From an uncultured Tabrizicola sp. (GTDB lineage: Bacteria; Pseudomonadota; Alphaproteobacteria; Rhodobacterales; Rhodobacteraceae): 6,711 bases of DNA. The notes below the pieces were generated by a model that saw only the letters and a program-made list of their open reading frames with translations, was not told where the DNA came from and did no database searches. Made by a program: the position numbers and the translations under genes. Location: positions 1 through 6,711 of the forward strand of contig CALLZQ010000541.1 in NCBI GenBank assembly GCA_937858255.1, written 5' to 3'. Of the stretch, positions 1 through 6,314 are shown one piece after another; the first letter of the stretch is position 1, and each line of letters starts with the position of its first letter.

Positions 1-442
1 CGGCGGGTGGCGCCGCCTCGGCCAGCAAGAGCATCATCAGCAACCCCTGCAACGCCGGCAGCGGCTCGGGGCTTTCGGCCGAAATCCGGGCCGCGATCTC
101 GGTCTCCAGCCCCATCCCCCACAGATCGCGCGGCAGGCCGGTGACGGCGGGGGAAAACAGACCCCCCCCGCCGGGCGAGGGGGCATCCAGCGTGCTGACC
201 GCCACATCCTCGGGCAGGGCACCATCCGGGGAAACCGGCGCCTCAACCCGGCCTGCGGGCTTGCCGGCCTTGGGGGTCTCCACCACGGCGCCATTCGGTG
301 TCGCCACCGATTGCGACAGCCAGTCAATCGCCGAGAGCGGCGCCTCGGCCCCGGCGGGCAAGCCCGTCACGGCCAGAGCCGCGCCGATCAGCGCCGCCCT
401 GAAACAGGCCGATCCGCCGTGACCGCCCCGGTCATTCGGCAT
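1..442 (-). CDS. Exported protein of unknown function, 3' end outside window
   Basis: This partial gene reads leftwards and runs off the window after 147 codons. I chose the ATG at 442-440 because it is the first start after an in-frame stop; it overlaps the end of the upstream small gene by 11 bp, which suggests translational coupling. The N-terminus looks like a signal peptide: hydrophobic residues about 14-28 (FRAALIGAALAVTGL), then AGAEA, with cleavage plausible after residue 32 or 34. The mature part opens with AIDWLSQSV, followed by a Pro/Ala/Gly-rich linker to about residue 95, then VTGLPRDLWGMGLETEIAAR and a Leu-rich stretch (LPALQGLLMMLLLAEA). From memory, these motifs resemble a long exported protein conserved in Rhodobacterales with no assigned function; this is not verified. 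The frame passes through a run of eight G (169-162 on the coding strand) and stays coherent on both sides. I assign no function. Confidence 0.75.
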   Translation of the reverse strand, partial: MPNDRGGHGGSACFRAALIGAALAVTGLPAGAEAPLSAIDWLSQSVATPNGAVVETPKAGKPAGRVEAPVSPDGALPEDVAVSTLDAPSPGGGGLFSPAVTGLPRDLWGMGLETEIAARISAESPEPLPALQGLLMMLLLAEAAPPA

Positions 443-569
443 TCAGCGTCACCGGCAAGCTCCGCTCGGACTGCGCGGGGGAAAGGTCGGCCAGATAGGC
501 ATAGCCGGTCAGGCCCGCGAATCCGACGACCACCAGCAAAAGCACCAATTTGATGATCCGGCCCAGCAC
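432..569 (-). CDS. Small single-pass membrane protein (45 aa), unknown function
   Basis: The gene encodes 45 residues from a GTG start (569-567) to TGA (434-432). No ATG lies in frame upstream. A purine-rich AGAAAGGG sits about 8 nt before the GTG and suits a ribosome binding site, which fixes the start. The protein has a short basic N-terminus (LGRIIK), one hydrophobic segment at about residues 5-26 (LVLLLVVVGFAGLTGYAYL), and a short tail beginning ADLSPAQSE. By the positive-inside rule the tail should lie in the periplasm. A small protein with a similar TM followed by GYAYL-DLSP is, as I remember it, conserved in Rhodobacterales near aroK; I could not check this. It is the first gene of a minus-strand unit with the exported protein downstream, which overlaps its last codons. 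Its function is unknown. Confidence 0.7.
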   Translation of the reverse strand: MLGRIIKLVLLLVVVGFAGLTGYAYLADLSPAQSERSLPVTLNAE

Positions 570-663
570 TGTCTCTGCCCTTTCTGCGTTCTTGCATTGC
601 GCCCCGGTGTGATCCCGGGTTTCATTCCCGCCCGGCCGAACAGATCAGCCGGTGGCGGGAAAC

Positions 664-690
664 GTTGCGATTATATATGGCAATCGCGAC
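664..690 (-). promoter_or_regulatory. Dyad over a TATAAT box; candidate promoter/operator
   Basis: On the minus strand a perfect TATAAT occurs at 675-670, about 100 bp upstream of the small-protein GTG. The -35 region at 17-bp spacing reads GTGAAC (698-693), a poor match. The box lies within an inverted repeat: GTTGCGATT at 664-672 and AATCGCGAC at 682-690, with eight of nine positions complementary and a 9-bp centre. A dyad with half-site centres 18 bp apart, covering a -10 box, is typical of a repressor site, but no regulator can be named. There is no T-run after it, so it is not a terminator. The AT-rich core could also serve the divergent aroK, although I found no good -35 on that side. 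Confidence 0.35.
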
Positions 691-778
691 AAGTTCACGC
701 CATGAGATGAAAAAAGAACGTGAGGCGGGCAAGTCCCCGCCTTGGCCCGCGATGCGGGTGGGGACAGGGGGGAAGGCG

Positions 779-1327
779 ATGGCGCGGTTGCGCAAGACCG
801 TGGCGATGATCGGCATGATGGGCGCGGGCAAGACGGCGGTCGGCACGGCGGTGGCGCGGGCGCTCGGTGTGCCCTTCGTCGATTCGGACGAAGAGATCGT
901 CAAGGCGGCGCAGGCCAGTATCGCCGAGATTTTCGAACGCGATGGCGAGCCGTTTTTCCGCGCCCGCGAGACCGAGGTGCTGGGCCGGCTGTTGCGCGGG
1001 CGGCCCTGTATCCTCTCGACGGGTGGCGGGGCCTATCTGTCCGAGACAAACCGCGCGCTGATTTCCGAGGCCGGGGTGGCGGTCTGGCTGCGGGCCGATC
1101 TCGACCTGTTGTGGCAGCGCGTGCGCTACAAGACGACACGGCCCCTGTTGCGCACCGACAACCCGCGCGAGACTTTGCGCAAGCTCTATGAGGCGCGGGT
1201 GCCGCTCTATGGGCTGGCCGATCTGGTGGTGGATGCCGCGCCCGATCTGTCGGTCGATGGCATGGCCGAGAGGGTGATCGCGGCCTTGCGCGGGCGCCCG
1301 GATGTTCTGGAAGGAGATGAGGCATGA
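779..1327 (+). CDS. aroK: Shikimate kinase AroK
   Basis: AroK is the cytoplasmic kinase that phosphorylates shikimate at the 3-hydroxyl with ATP, the fifth step of the chorismate pathway. With the ATG at 779 the product is 182 residues, normal for the family. Visible motifs: Walker A GMMGAGKT (12-19); DSD (35-37) for Mg2+ and shikimate; R61 in FFRARE; the shikimate-binding GGG (82-84); the lid region with R116 and R121 (RYKTTRPLLR); and R140 in YEARVPLY. The frame is open upstream to a TTG at 665, with ATGs at 707 and 752. I prefer 779 because family homology begins just after it (LRKTVAMIG) and a purine-rich AGGGGGGAAGG precedes it at 766-776. The stop overlaps the aroB start as ATGA, so the two genes are almost certainly cotranscribed and translationally coupled. 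Confidence 0.96.
   Translation: MARLRKTVAMIGMMGAGKTAVGTAVARALGVPFVDSDEEIVKAAQASIAEIFERDGEPFFRARETEVLGRLLRGRPCILSTGGGAYLSETNRALISEAGVAVWLRADLDLLWQRVRYKTTRPLLRTDNPRETLRKLYEARVPLYGLADLVVDAAPDLSVDGMAERVIAALRGRPDVLEGDEA
1311..1316 (+). promoter_or_regulatory. Ribosome binding site of aroB inside aroK
   Basis: AAGGAG lies 7 nt before the aroB ATG, within the last codons of aroK. This strong site supports the overlapping start at 1324 and allows aroB to be initiated both independently and by reinitiation. Confidence 0.8.
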
Positions 1328-2439
1328 CGGTGGATCTGGTCCATGTGGAGCTTGGCGCCCGCGCCTATGATGTGCGGATCGGCCCCGGGCTGATCGACCG
1401 CGCCGGGGCCGAGATCGCGCCGCTGTTGCGTCGCAAGCGGGTGGCGATTGTCACCGATGAAACCGTGGCGCCGCTGCATCTGGCGCGGCTGGAGGCGGCA
1501 CTGGCGGCCGAGGGCATCGCCTCTGCCGCGCTTTGTCTTCCTGCGGGTGAGGCGACAAAGGGCTGGGCGCAACTGGCCCGCGCGACCGAATGGCTGCTGG
1601 AGCAAAAGGTTGAGCGCCGCGATGTCGTCATTGCCTTTGGCGGCGGGGTCATCGGCGATCTGATCGGTTTCGCCTCGGCTATCCTGCGGCGGGGCGTGCG
1701 ATTTGTGCAGATCCCTACGACCTTGCTGGCCCAGGTGGACAGTTCGGTCGGCGGCAAGACAGGCATCAACACGGCCCAGGGAAAGAATCTGGTCGGCGCC
1801 TTTCACCAGCCAAGTCTGGTGCTGGCCGATACGCTGGTGCTGGAATCCCTGCCGACACGCGATTTTCTGGCCGGTTATGGCGAGGTGGTGAAATACGGCC
1901 TTTTGGGCGACGCGGCGTTTTTCGACTGGATGGAGGCCCATGGCCCGGCCCTTTCGACAGATCGCGCCAAACGCCAATATGCCGTCCTGCGCTCGGTGCA
2001 GATGAAGGCCGAGATCGTCGCGCGTGACGAAACCGAAGAGGGCGACCGGGCGCTTTTGAACCTTGGCCATACCTTTTGCCATGCGCTTGAAAAGGCGACG
2101 GGATATTCCGACCGGCTGTTGCATGGTGAGGGCGTGGCGATCGGCTGCGCGCTTGCCTTTGAACTCAGTCAGCGGTTGGGCCTGTGCAGCCAGGAAGCGC
2201 CCAGCCGGGTGCGCGCCCATCTGCGGGCCATGGGGATGAAGGTCGATCTGGCCGATATTCCGGGCGATCTGCCATCGGCTGAGGCGCTGGTGGCGCTGAT
2301 GGGCCAAGACAAAAAGGTGGTAGATGGCCGCCTGCGTTTCATTCTGGCGCGGGGGATCGGGGCGGCCTTTGTCACCGATGAAGTGCCGCCCGAGACGGTG
2401 CGCCAACTCTTGACCGGGGCGCTGACGGCCCGCCGCTGA
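1324..2439 (+). CDS. aroB: 3-dehydroquinate synthase AroB
   Basis: AroB converts DAHP to 3-dehydroquinate, the second step of the shikimate pathway, using NAD+ and a divalent metal. The 371-residue product is full length for the family. Residues seen: the Rossmann-like NAD-binding N-terminal domain with GEATKGW (about 75-81); the glycine-rich FGGGVIGD (105-112); IPTTLLAQVDSSVGGKTGIN (130-149); KNLVGAFHQP (154-163); and the metal ligands E187 (GYGEVVKYG), H249 (NLGHTFCHALE) and H267 (LLHGEG), which correspond to the Glu/His/His triad of characterised AroB. A conserved DKK sits near the C-terminus. All key residues are present, so the enzyme should be active. The gene starts inside the aroK stop (ATGA) behind an AAGGAG site, and a hairpin spans its stop codon. 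Confidence 0.97.
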   Translation: MTVDLVHVELGARAYDVRIGPGLIDRAGAEIAPLLRRKRVAIVTDETVAPLHLARLEAALAAEGIASAALCLPAGEATKGWAQLARATEWLLEQKVERRDVVIAFGGGVIGDLIGFASAILRRGVRFVQIPTTLLAQVDSSVGGKTGINTAQGKNLVGAFHQPSLVLADTLVLESLPTRDFLAGYGEVVKYGLLGDAAFFDWMEAHGPALSTDRAKRQYAVLRSVQMKAEIVARDETEEGDRALLNLGHTFCHALEKATGYSDRLLHGEGVAIGCALAFELSQRLGLCSQEAPSRVRAHLRAMGMKVDLADIPGDLPSAEALVALMGQDKKVVDGRLRFILARGIGAAFVTDEVPPETVRQLLTGALTARR

Positions 2440-2460
2440 CGGCGGGTCATCTCCCTTTTC
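2427..2460 (+). terminator. Rho-independent-like terminator of aroK-aroB
   Basis: A GC-rich stem pairs 2427-2435 with 2440-2448: CCCGCCG against CGGCGGG, extended by a G-T and a G-C pair. The tetraloop CTGA contains the aroB stop codon TGA. A pyrimidine-rich tract with four T (CTCCCTTTTC) follows within a few bases. The T-run is short, so termination may be partial, but nothing on the plus strand lies immediately downstream except the antisense of a tRNA, which fits an operon end here. Confidence 0.55.
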
Positions 2461-2564
2461 TCAGGGCCTCTGGCGGTGCGGTTCCTCGGGGGCCTGGCTG
2501 TGCAATACCGAAGAAGCGGCGTTAAGCCCTTGTTCGCATTGGCATCGTCAAGGAAGGGAAGGAT

Positions 2565-2639
<75 letters not shown>

Positions 2640-2651
2640 ACCGTGCGGCGG

Positions 2652-2680
2652 TGTTTAGCGAAGCCGGTTTGGGGGTGCAA
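2652..2680 (-). promoter_or_regulatory. Candidate sigma-70-type promoter of tRNA-Gln
   Basis: On the minus strand TTGCAC (2680-2675) is followed after 17 bp by TAAACA (2657-2652), matching the -35 and -10 consensus at four of six positions each. Transcription would start near 2645, a few bases before the tRNA 5' end at 2639, as expected for a short tRNA leader processed by RNase P. Confidence 0.45.
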
Positions 2681-2742
2681 GAGGGATTGCGCGAAAAAAT
2701 GCATCTCTTGGCGAAAGGTTGTGGTCACGATATGGGGCTGCG

Positions 2743-3921
2743 ATGAAAACGGTGGATGTGATCATTCTGGGGGCCGGTGCGGCCGGTCTTTTCTGCGCGA
2801 TTGAGGCCGCGCGGCGGGGCCGGCGGGTGCTGGTGGTGGACCATGCGCGGGCGGCGGGCGAGAAGATCCGCATCTCGGGTGGCGGGCGGTGCAACTTTAC
2901 CAACCTTGGCATCGCGCCCGAGCGATTCCTGTCACAAAATCCGCGCTTTGCCCTTTCGGCGCTGAAACGCTACACCCAGTGGGATTTCATCGAGCGGATG
3001 CGCGGCTGGGGGATTTCCTGGCATGAAAAAACGCTGGGCCAACTGTTTTGCGATGGCTCGGCCCAACAGGTCGTGCAGGCGCTGACGGGTGATCTGGCGG
3101 CGGCGGGGGGCGAGATCTGGTTGGGCACGGCCCTTGGCGATTTGCGGCGCGAGGGGGCGGGATTCGTGCAAGAGACCGCGCGCGGGCCGGTGACGGCCAC
3201 CTCGGTCGTGGTGGCGACCGGGGGCAAATCCATCCCCAAGATGGGGGCCACGGGCCATGGCTACAAACTGGCCGAGGCCTTTGGCCTGCCGCTGGTCGAG
3301 ACGCGGCCCGGGCTGGTGCCCCTGACCTTTGCCGCGCAGGAACTGGCGTGGATGGCGCCCCTTGCGGGCCTTGCGGTCGAGGGGCAGGTGCGCCATGGCC
3401 GGACCCGGTTCGAAGAGGCGATGCTGTTCACGCATCGTGGCCTCTCTGGCCCGGCGGTGCTGCAAATCTCTTCTTACTGGCGCGAAGGCGAGGCGATTTC
3501 GCTCGACCTTTCACGCGGGCGCGCGGTGGCGCAGTTGTTGCGCGAGGCGCGAAACGCCCAGCCCAAGGCGGCGCTGCGCACGGCATTGGCGGCACTGGTG
3601 CCCGAACGGCTGGCCCGGGTGATGGAGACGCGGCTGGGGGTCGATCAGCCGCTGGGGGCGCTGTCGAATGCGCGGCTGGAGGCGGCGGCGGCAATGGTCA
3701 CGGACTGGCCCCTGATGCCGGGCGGATCCGAGGGGTATCGCACCGCCGAGGTCACATTAGGCGGGGTTTCCACCGCGGCGCTGGACGCCCGGACGATGGA
3801 GGCCCGTTCGGTGCCGGGCCTTTATTTTATCGGCGAGGGGGTGGATGTGACCGGCTGGCTGGGGGGCTACAATTTTCAGTGGGCCTGGTCTTCGGGCTGG
3901 GCGGCGGGGCAGGTCGTCTGA
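2743..3921 (+). CDS. HI0933/YhiN-family FAD-dependent oxidoreductase
   Basis: This 392-residue flavoprotein belongs to the HI0933-like family (BaiN/YhiN type), whose members are FAD-binding NAD(P)H-type oxidoreductases with mostly unassigned substrates. Visible signatures: the N-terminal dinucleotide-binding fold VIILGAGAAGLFCAIEAARRG with GAGAAG at 10-15 and the acidic residue D33 at the end of the second strand; the family hallmark GEKIRISGGGRCNFTN (39-54); the second nucleotide motif ATGGKSIPKMGATG (from about 158); THRGLSGPAVLQIS in the middle; GGV in VTLGGVSTAAL; and the C-terminal FAD motif GEGVDVTGWLGGYNFQWAWSSG (from residue 364). Length is normal and no key motif is lost. I chose the ATG at 2743 because homology starts there; the frame stays open a little upstream. 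No clear Shine-Dalgarno is visible. The gene diverges from tRNA-Gln and converges on kpsE with 30 bp between stops. Its physiological role is unknown. Confidence 0.93.
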   Translation: MKTVDVIILGAGAAGLFCAIEAARRGRRVLVVDHARAAGEKIRISGGGRCNFTNLGIAPERFLSQNPRFALSALKRYTQWDFIERMRGWGISWHEKTLGQLFCDGSAQQVVQALTGDLAAAGGEIWLGTALGDLRREGAGFVQETARGPVTATSVVVATGGKSIPKMGATGHGYKLAEAFGLPLVETRPGLVPLTFAAQELAWMAPLAGLAVEGQVRHGRTRFEEAMLFTHRGLSGPAVLQISSYWREGEAISLDLSRGRAVAQLLREARNAQPKAALRTALAALVPERLARVMETRLGVDQPLGALSNARLEAAAAMVTDWPLMPGGSEGYRTAEVTLGGVSTAALDARTMEARSVPGLYFIGEGVDVTGWLGGYNFQWAWSSGWAAGQVV

Positions 3922-3951
3922 CCCGCCCCTTGCTGGCCCCGTCAGTTCGCG

Positions 3952-5664
3952 TCAGGCGCTGACCTGTTCGCGCAGGATCGCGGCCGTCATCGAGATCATC
4001 AGATAGATCCCCGCAAAGATCAGCAGCGCCACGGCGGTGTTTTCAAAGGCCTTGGGATAGGCGGCCTCATCCGGCGGCACGGGCGCCACCGAGATCGACA
4101 GATAGCGCACCTGACGGTTCGCCTCGGTCCGCGCGGTTTCCATCGCGGTCAGCGACTGGGCCAGCAGCAACTGGCGCGTCTGCACATCGGCCTGCGCCAC
4201 CAGCAGCTCCGATTGCACCTGTGCCAGCGATTGCCCGCCAGCGGTGCTTTCAGTCAGCTTGGCGCGCAAATTGGCGATTTCGCGTTCGAGCGTTTCGATC
4301 CGGCGCTTGACCGGGTCCATCCGTGCCGCATTGGGGCGGGCATTCGCCTCCATCTGCGCCAGACTCAGCCGATCCTGGCTGAGCTGGGTTTCAAGCTGGC
4401 CGATCTGGGCGGTGATCAGGCTGACCTCGACCTCTGACGACAGCACCTTGAACTTTTCCTGCAACTCGACCACGCGCCGTTGGGCGGCCAGCATCGCCGC
4501 CTCGGCCTGCTCATAGGCCTCACGCGCGCCGCGCATCTGATCCTCGCGCAGACGCTGGGTCAAATGATCGACCTGCTCTTCGGCATAGCCGATCAGCGCC
4601 TTGGAAAAATCGGCCGAAAGCTGAGGGTCGGCGGCCAGCGCCTCCATCTTGATGATGCCCTCGGTCGGGTCATAGGCGATGTTCACATTGCGCGAATAGG
4701 TGCGATAGGCCGATTCGATCGTGGCATCGGGATCGAGCCGCTGAATCGGGTCGACCGTATCGGCCGAGAAATGCGCCCGGAATCCCATGTCCTTGTCCAG
4801 CCGCAGCATCGCATCGCGGCTTTGCAGATAGCCCTGAACGGCAATCGAATCCTGCGAGGTGGCAAAGGCGGTCCCCGACAGTAGACCGCCAACCCCTGCG
4901 GCACCGGCCGCCGCCGGGGCGGCCTGCTGGATCACGAATTCGGTCTTGGTGGCATAAAGGGGCGTGGCCACAACGTAATAGTACCAGCCCGCCAGCAGCC
5001 CCGGCAGGAAGACGAAAAAGAACAGCCGCGCCATCAACAGCGCCGAGCGGCGGCGGCGGCGGCGGGCAATATCGCGCTGGATATGTTGAAGTTCGGTCAG
5101 ATGCCCGGTGTCGGGGCGCAGTTCGGTCGAGGGCAGCTTGGCCGGCTTGACGGTTTGCGGCAATTGCGGATCGCCGGCGCCGGGCGTTACGGTCAGGGCG
5201 CGCGAGCCGTGGGGCGGGGCGCCGTCACCGCCCTCGGCCAGCACATCGCCCTCGGCCGAGATCAGTTCCATGATCGTCGATTTCTGGAACGGGTCGATGC
5301 CTTGGGCGCGCAAGAGGCGGATCGCGTCGAAATCCGAGGTGGCGGGCAGGCCATGTTTCTGTGCCATGCGGCGGGCCATGCGCAACTGCCGGCCGGTCAG
5401 CCCCTCGCGCCGGATCTGGTCAAGCTCTTGCGCGGCCTGATCGGCGGGGGGGGCGGCTGGCGAAATGGCGGCGGCGGCCGCGGTCGGAAAGGAACCGTCG
5501 CCAAAGCCGTCATCCACCGCCGGGCGCGAGGCCGGGGCAGGGCCGGGGCGCGCGGCACTGCGCAGCGCGCCGATGGCGGCCCGCGGCGCGGCGGCAGCGG
5601 CCCCCGCGGGGGCGGGATCGGGGCGGCGCAGATTGTAACGCTTAACCTTGAGCTTCATAGTCAT
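3952..5664 (-). CDS. kpsE: Capsule polysaccharide export inner-membrane protein KpsE-like (PCP)
   Basis: This is a 570-residue polysaccharide co-polymerase of the BexC/CtrB/KpsE family, which links the inner-membrane ABC exporter to the outer-membrane channel. Order of parts: basic start MTMKLKVKRYNLRR; an Ala/Pro-rich probably disordered stretch to about residue 75; a charged, likely helical segment (about 76-140: ELDQIRREGLTGRQ, ending STIMELI); a linker; six arginines (201-206); TM1 at about 208-232 followed by ATPLYATKTEFV; a periplasmic domain with long coiled coil (about 358-520); the Pro-containing motif SVAPVPPDEAAYPKAF; and TM2 at about 543-564, leaving a short cytoplasmic tail REQVSA. 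I prefer the ATG at 5664 because MTxKxKxKRYxxRR resembles related starts I remember; the ATG at 5658 is possible. The frame remains open to 5787, but that part lies inside kpsT. The start overlaps kpsT by 23 bp. E. coli KpsE, as I recall, is near 380 residues, so the N-terminal cytoplasmic part is extra. Confidence 0.9.
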   Translation of the reverse strand: MTMKLKVKRYNLRRPDPAPAGAAAAAPRAAIGALRSAARPGPAPASRPAVDDGFGDGSFPTAAAAAISPAAPPADQAAQELDQIRREGLTGRQLRMARRMAQKHGLPATSDFDAIRLLRAQGIDPFQKSTIMELISAEGDVLAEGGDGAPPHGSRALTVTPGAGDPQLPQTVKPAKLPSTELRPDTGHLTELQHIQRDIARRRRRRSALLMARLFFFVFLPGLLAGWYYYVVATPLYATKTEFVIQQAAPAAAGAAGVGGLLSGTAFATSQDSIAVQGYLQSRDAMLRLDKDMGFRAHFSADTVDPIQRLDPDATIESAYRTYSRNVNIAYDPTEGIIKMEALAADPQLSADFSKALIGYAEEQVDHLTQRLREDQMRGAREAYEQAEAAMLAAQRRVVELQEKFKVLSSEVEVSLITAQIGQLETQLSQDRLSLAQMEANARPNAARMDPVKRRIETLEREIANLRAKLTESTAGGQSLAQVQSELLVAQADVQTRQLLLAQSLTAMETARTEANRQVRYLSISVAPVPPDEAAYPKAFENTAVALLIFAGIYLMISMTAAILREQVSA

Positions 5665-6301
5665 ACAGCCGCTTTGCTTCTTGCAATGTGTCGAACATAT
5701 GGATACGCCCATGGCGCAGCACCGCCGCCTGACGGCAAAACTTTTCCAGTGTCTGCGCCTGATGGCTGACGATGACCACCGTGGCATTCTTCAGCCGTTC
5801 ACGCAGGATGCTGCCCGCTTTGCGGTTGAACTCGACATCGGTGGTGGCGGGCATGCCCTCATCAATCAGATAGATGTCGAATTCCAGCGCCAGCATCAGC
5901 GCAAAGGAGAACCGCGCCCGCATGCCCTGGCTATAGGTGCCCAGCGGCATGTCGAAATATTCGTCGATGGAACAGAGCCAGCGACAGAATCCCTCGACAT
6001 AATCGGGGTCGAGCCCATAGAGCCGGGCGATATAGCGGGCATTTTCCGTCGCGGTATGTTTGGTGACGACCCCGCCCATGAAACCCAGCGGGAAAGAGAT
6101 GCGCGAGGTGCGGACCACCTTGCCCTCATCCGGCTTTTCCAGCCCGGCCATCATGTTGATCAGCGTGGTTTTGCCGGTGCCATTGGGGGCCAGAATGCCC
6201 AGCGAGCGCCCGACGTCGACCCGGAAAGAGGCATGGTCAAGAATGACCTTATGCTGCTTTCCGGTCCAGAAGGACTTCGAGACATTCTCGAACTCGATCA
6301 C
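5642..6301 (-). CDS. kpsT: Capsule polysaccharide ABC exporter ATPase KpsT
   Basis: KpsT is the cytoplasmic ATPase that drives capsular polysaccharide export through the KpsM permease. With the GTG start at 6301 the product is 219 residues, the typical KpsT length, and begins (M)IEFENVSKSFWTGKQHKVIL like its relatives. Seen in order: Walker A APNGTGKT (38-45); FPLGFMGGVV near the Q-loop region (70-79); the signature YSQGMRARFSFAL (123-135), which replaces LSGGQ as usual in KpsT-type proteins; Walker B IYLIDE (143-148); and the switch histidine H180 in VSHQAQTLEKF. AAAGGGG lies 6 nt before the GTG. An in-frame ATG at 6352 would add 17 residues (MARRSGPNGRAFGKGRQ) not expected for the family and has a poor ribosome site. 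The gene is first in a unit with kpsE; no kpsM is visible. Confidence 0.93.
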   Translation of the reverse strand: MIEFENVSKSFWTGKQHKVILDHASFRVDVGRSLGILAPNGTGKTTLINMMAGLEKPDEGKVVRTSRISFPLGFMGGVVTKHTATENARYIARLYGLDPDYVEGFCRWLCSIDEYFDMPLGTYSQGMRARFSFALMLALEFDIYLIDEGMPATTDVEFNRKAGSILRERLKNATVVIVSHQAQTLEKFCRQAAVLRHGRIHMFDTLQEAKRLYDYEAQG

Positions 6302-6307
6302 CTGCCG

Positions 6308-6314
6308 CCCCTTT
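6308..6314 (-). promoter_or_regulatory. Ribosome binding site supporting GTG start of kpsT
   Basis: On the minus strand AAAGGGG lies 6 nt before GTG 6301-6299 (GGAAAGGGGCGGCAG then GTG). No comparable purine tract precedes the alternative ATG at 6352, so this site favours the shorter KpsT. Confidence 0.55.

Noticed and set aside
660..692. The dyad near aroK resembled a dif-like XerC/XerD site, tempting because I associate xerD with this neighbourhood.
   Set aside because: The arms do not resemble the conserved XerD half-site (TTATGTTAAAT type), and the 9-bp centre does not fit the usual 11-6-11 layout.
665..778. An N-terminal extension of AroK starting at TTG 665, ATG 707 or ATG 752.
   Set aside because: Family homology begins just after 779, the extension has no conserved pattern, and a purine-rich ribosome site precedes 779.
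1207..2406. A 399-codon open frame on the minus strand opposite aroK/aroB.
   Set aside because: The plus strand encodes clear AroK and AroB with all catalytic residues; the antisense frame has the low-complexity composition of a high-GC shadow and no recognisable motif.
3951..3963. GTCAG-GCG-CTGAC hairpin at the kpsE stop as a bidirectional terminator for the convergent genes.
   Set aside because: The stem has only five pairs and no T-run follows on either strand.
5083..5769. A 228-codon plus-strand frame opposite kpsE/kpsT.
   Set aside because: It is antisense to well-supported genes and very Gly/Arg/Ala-rich, as expected for a shadow frame.
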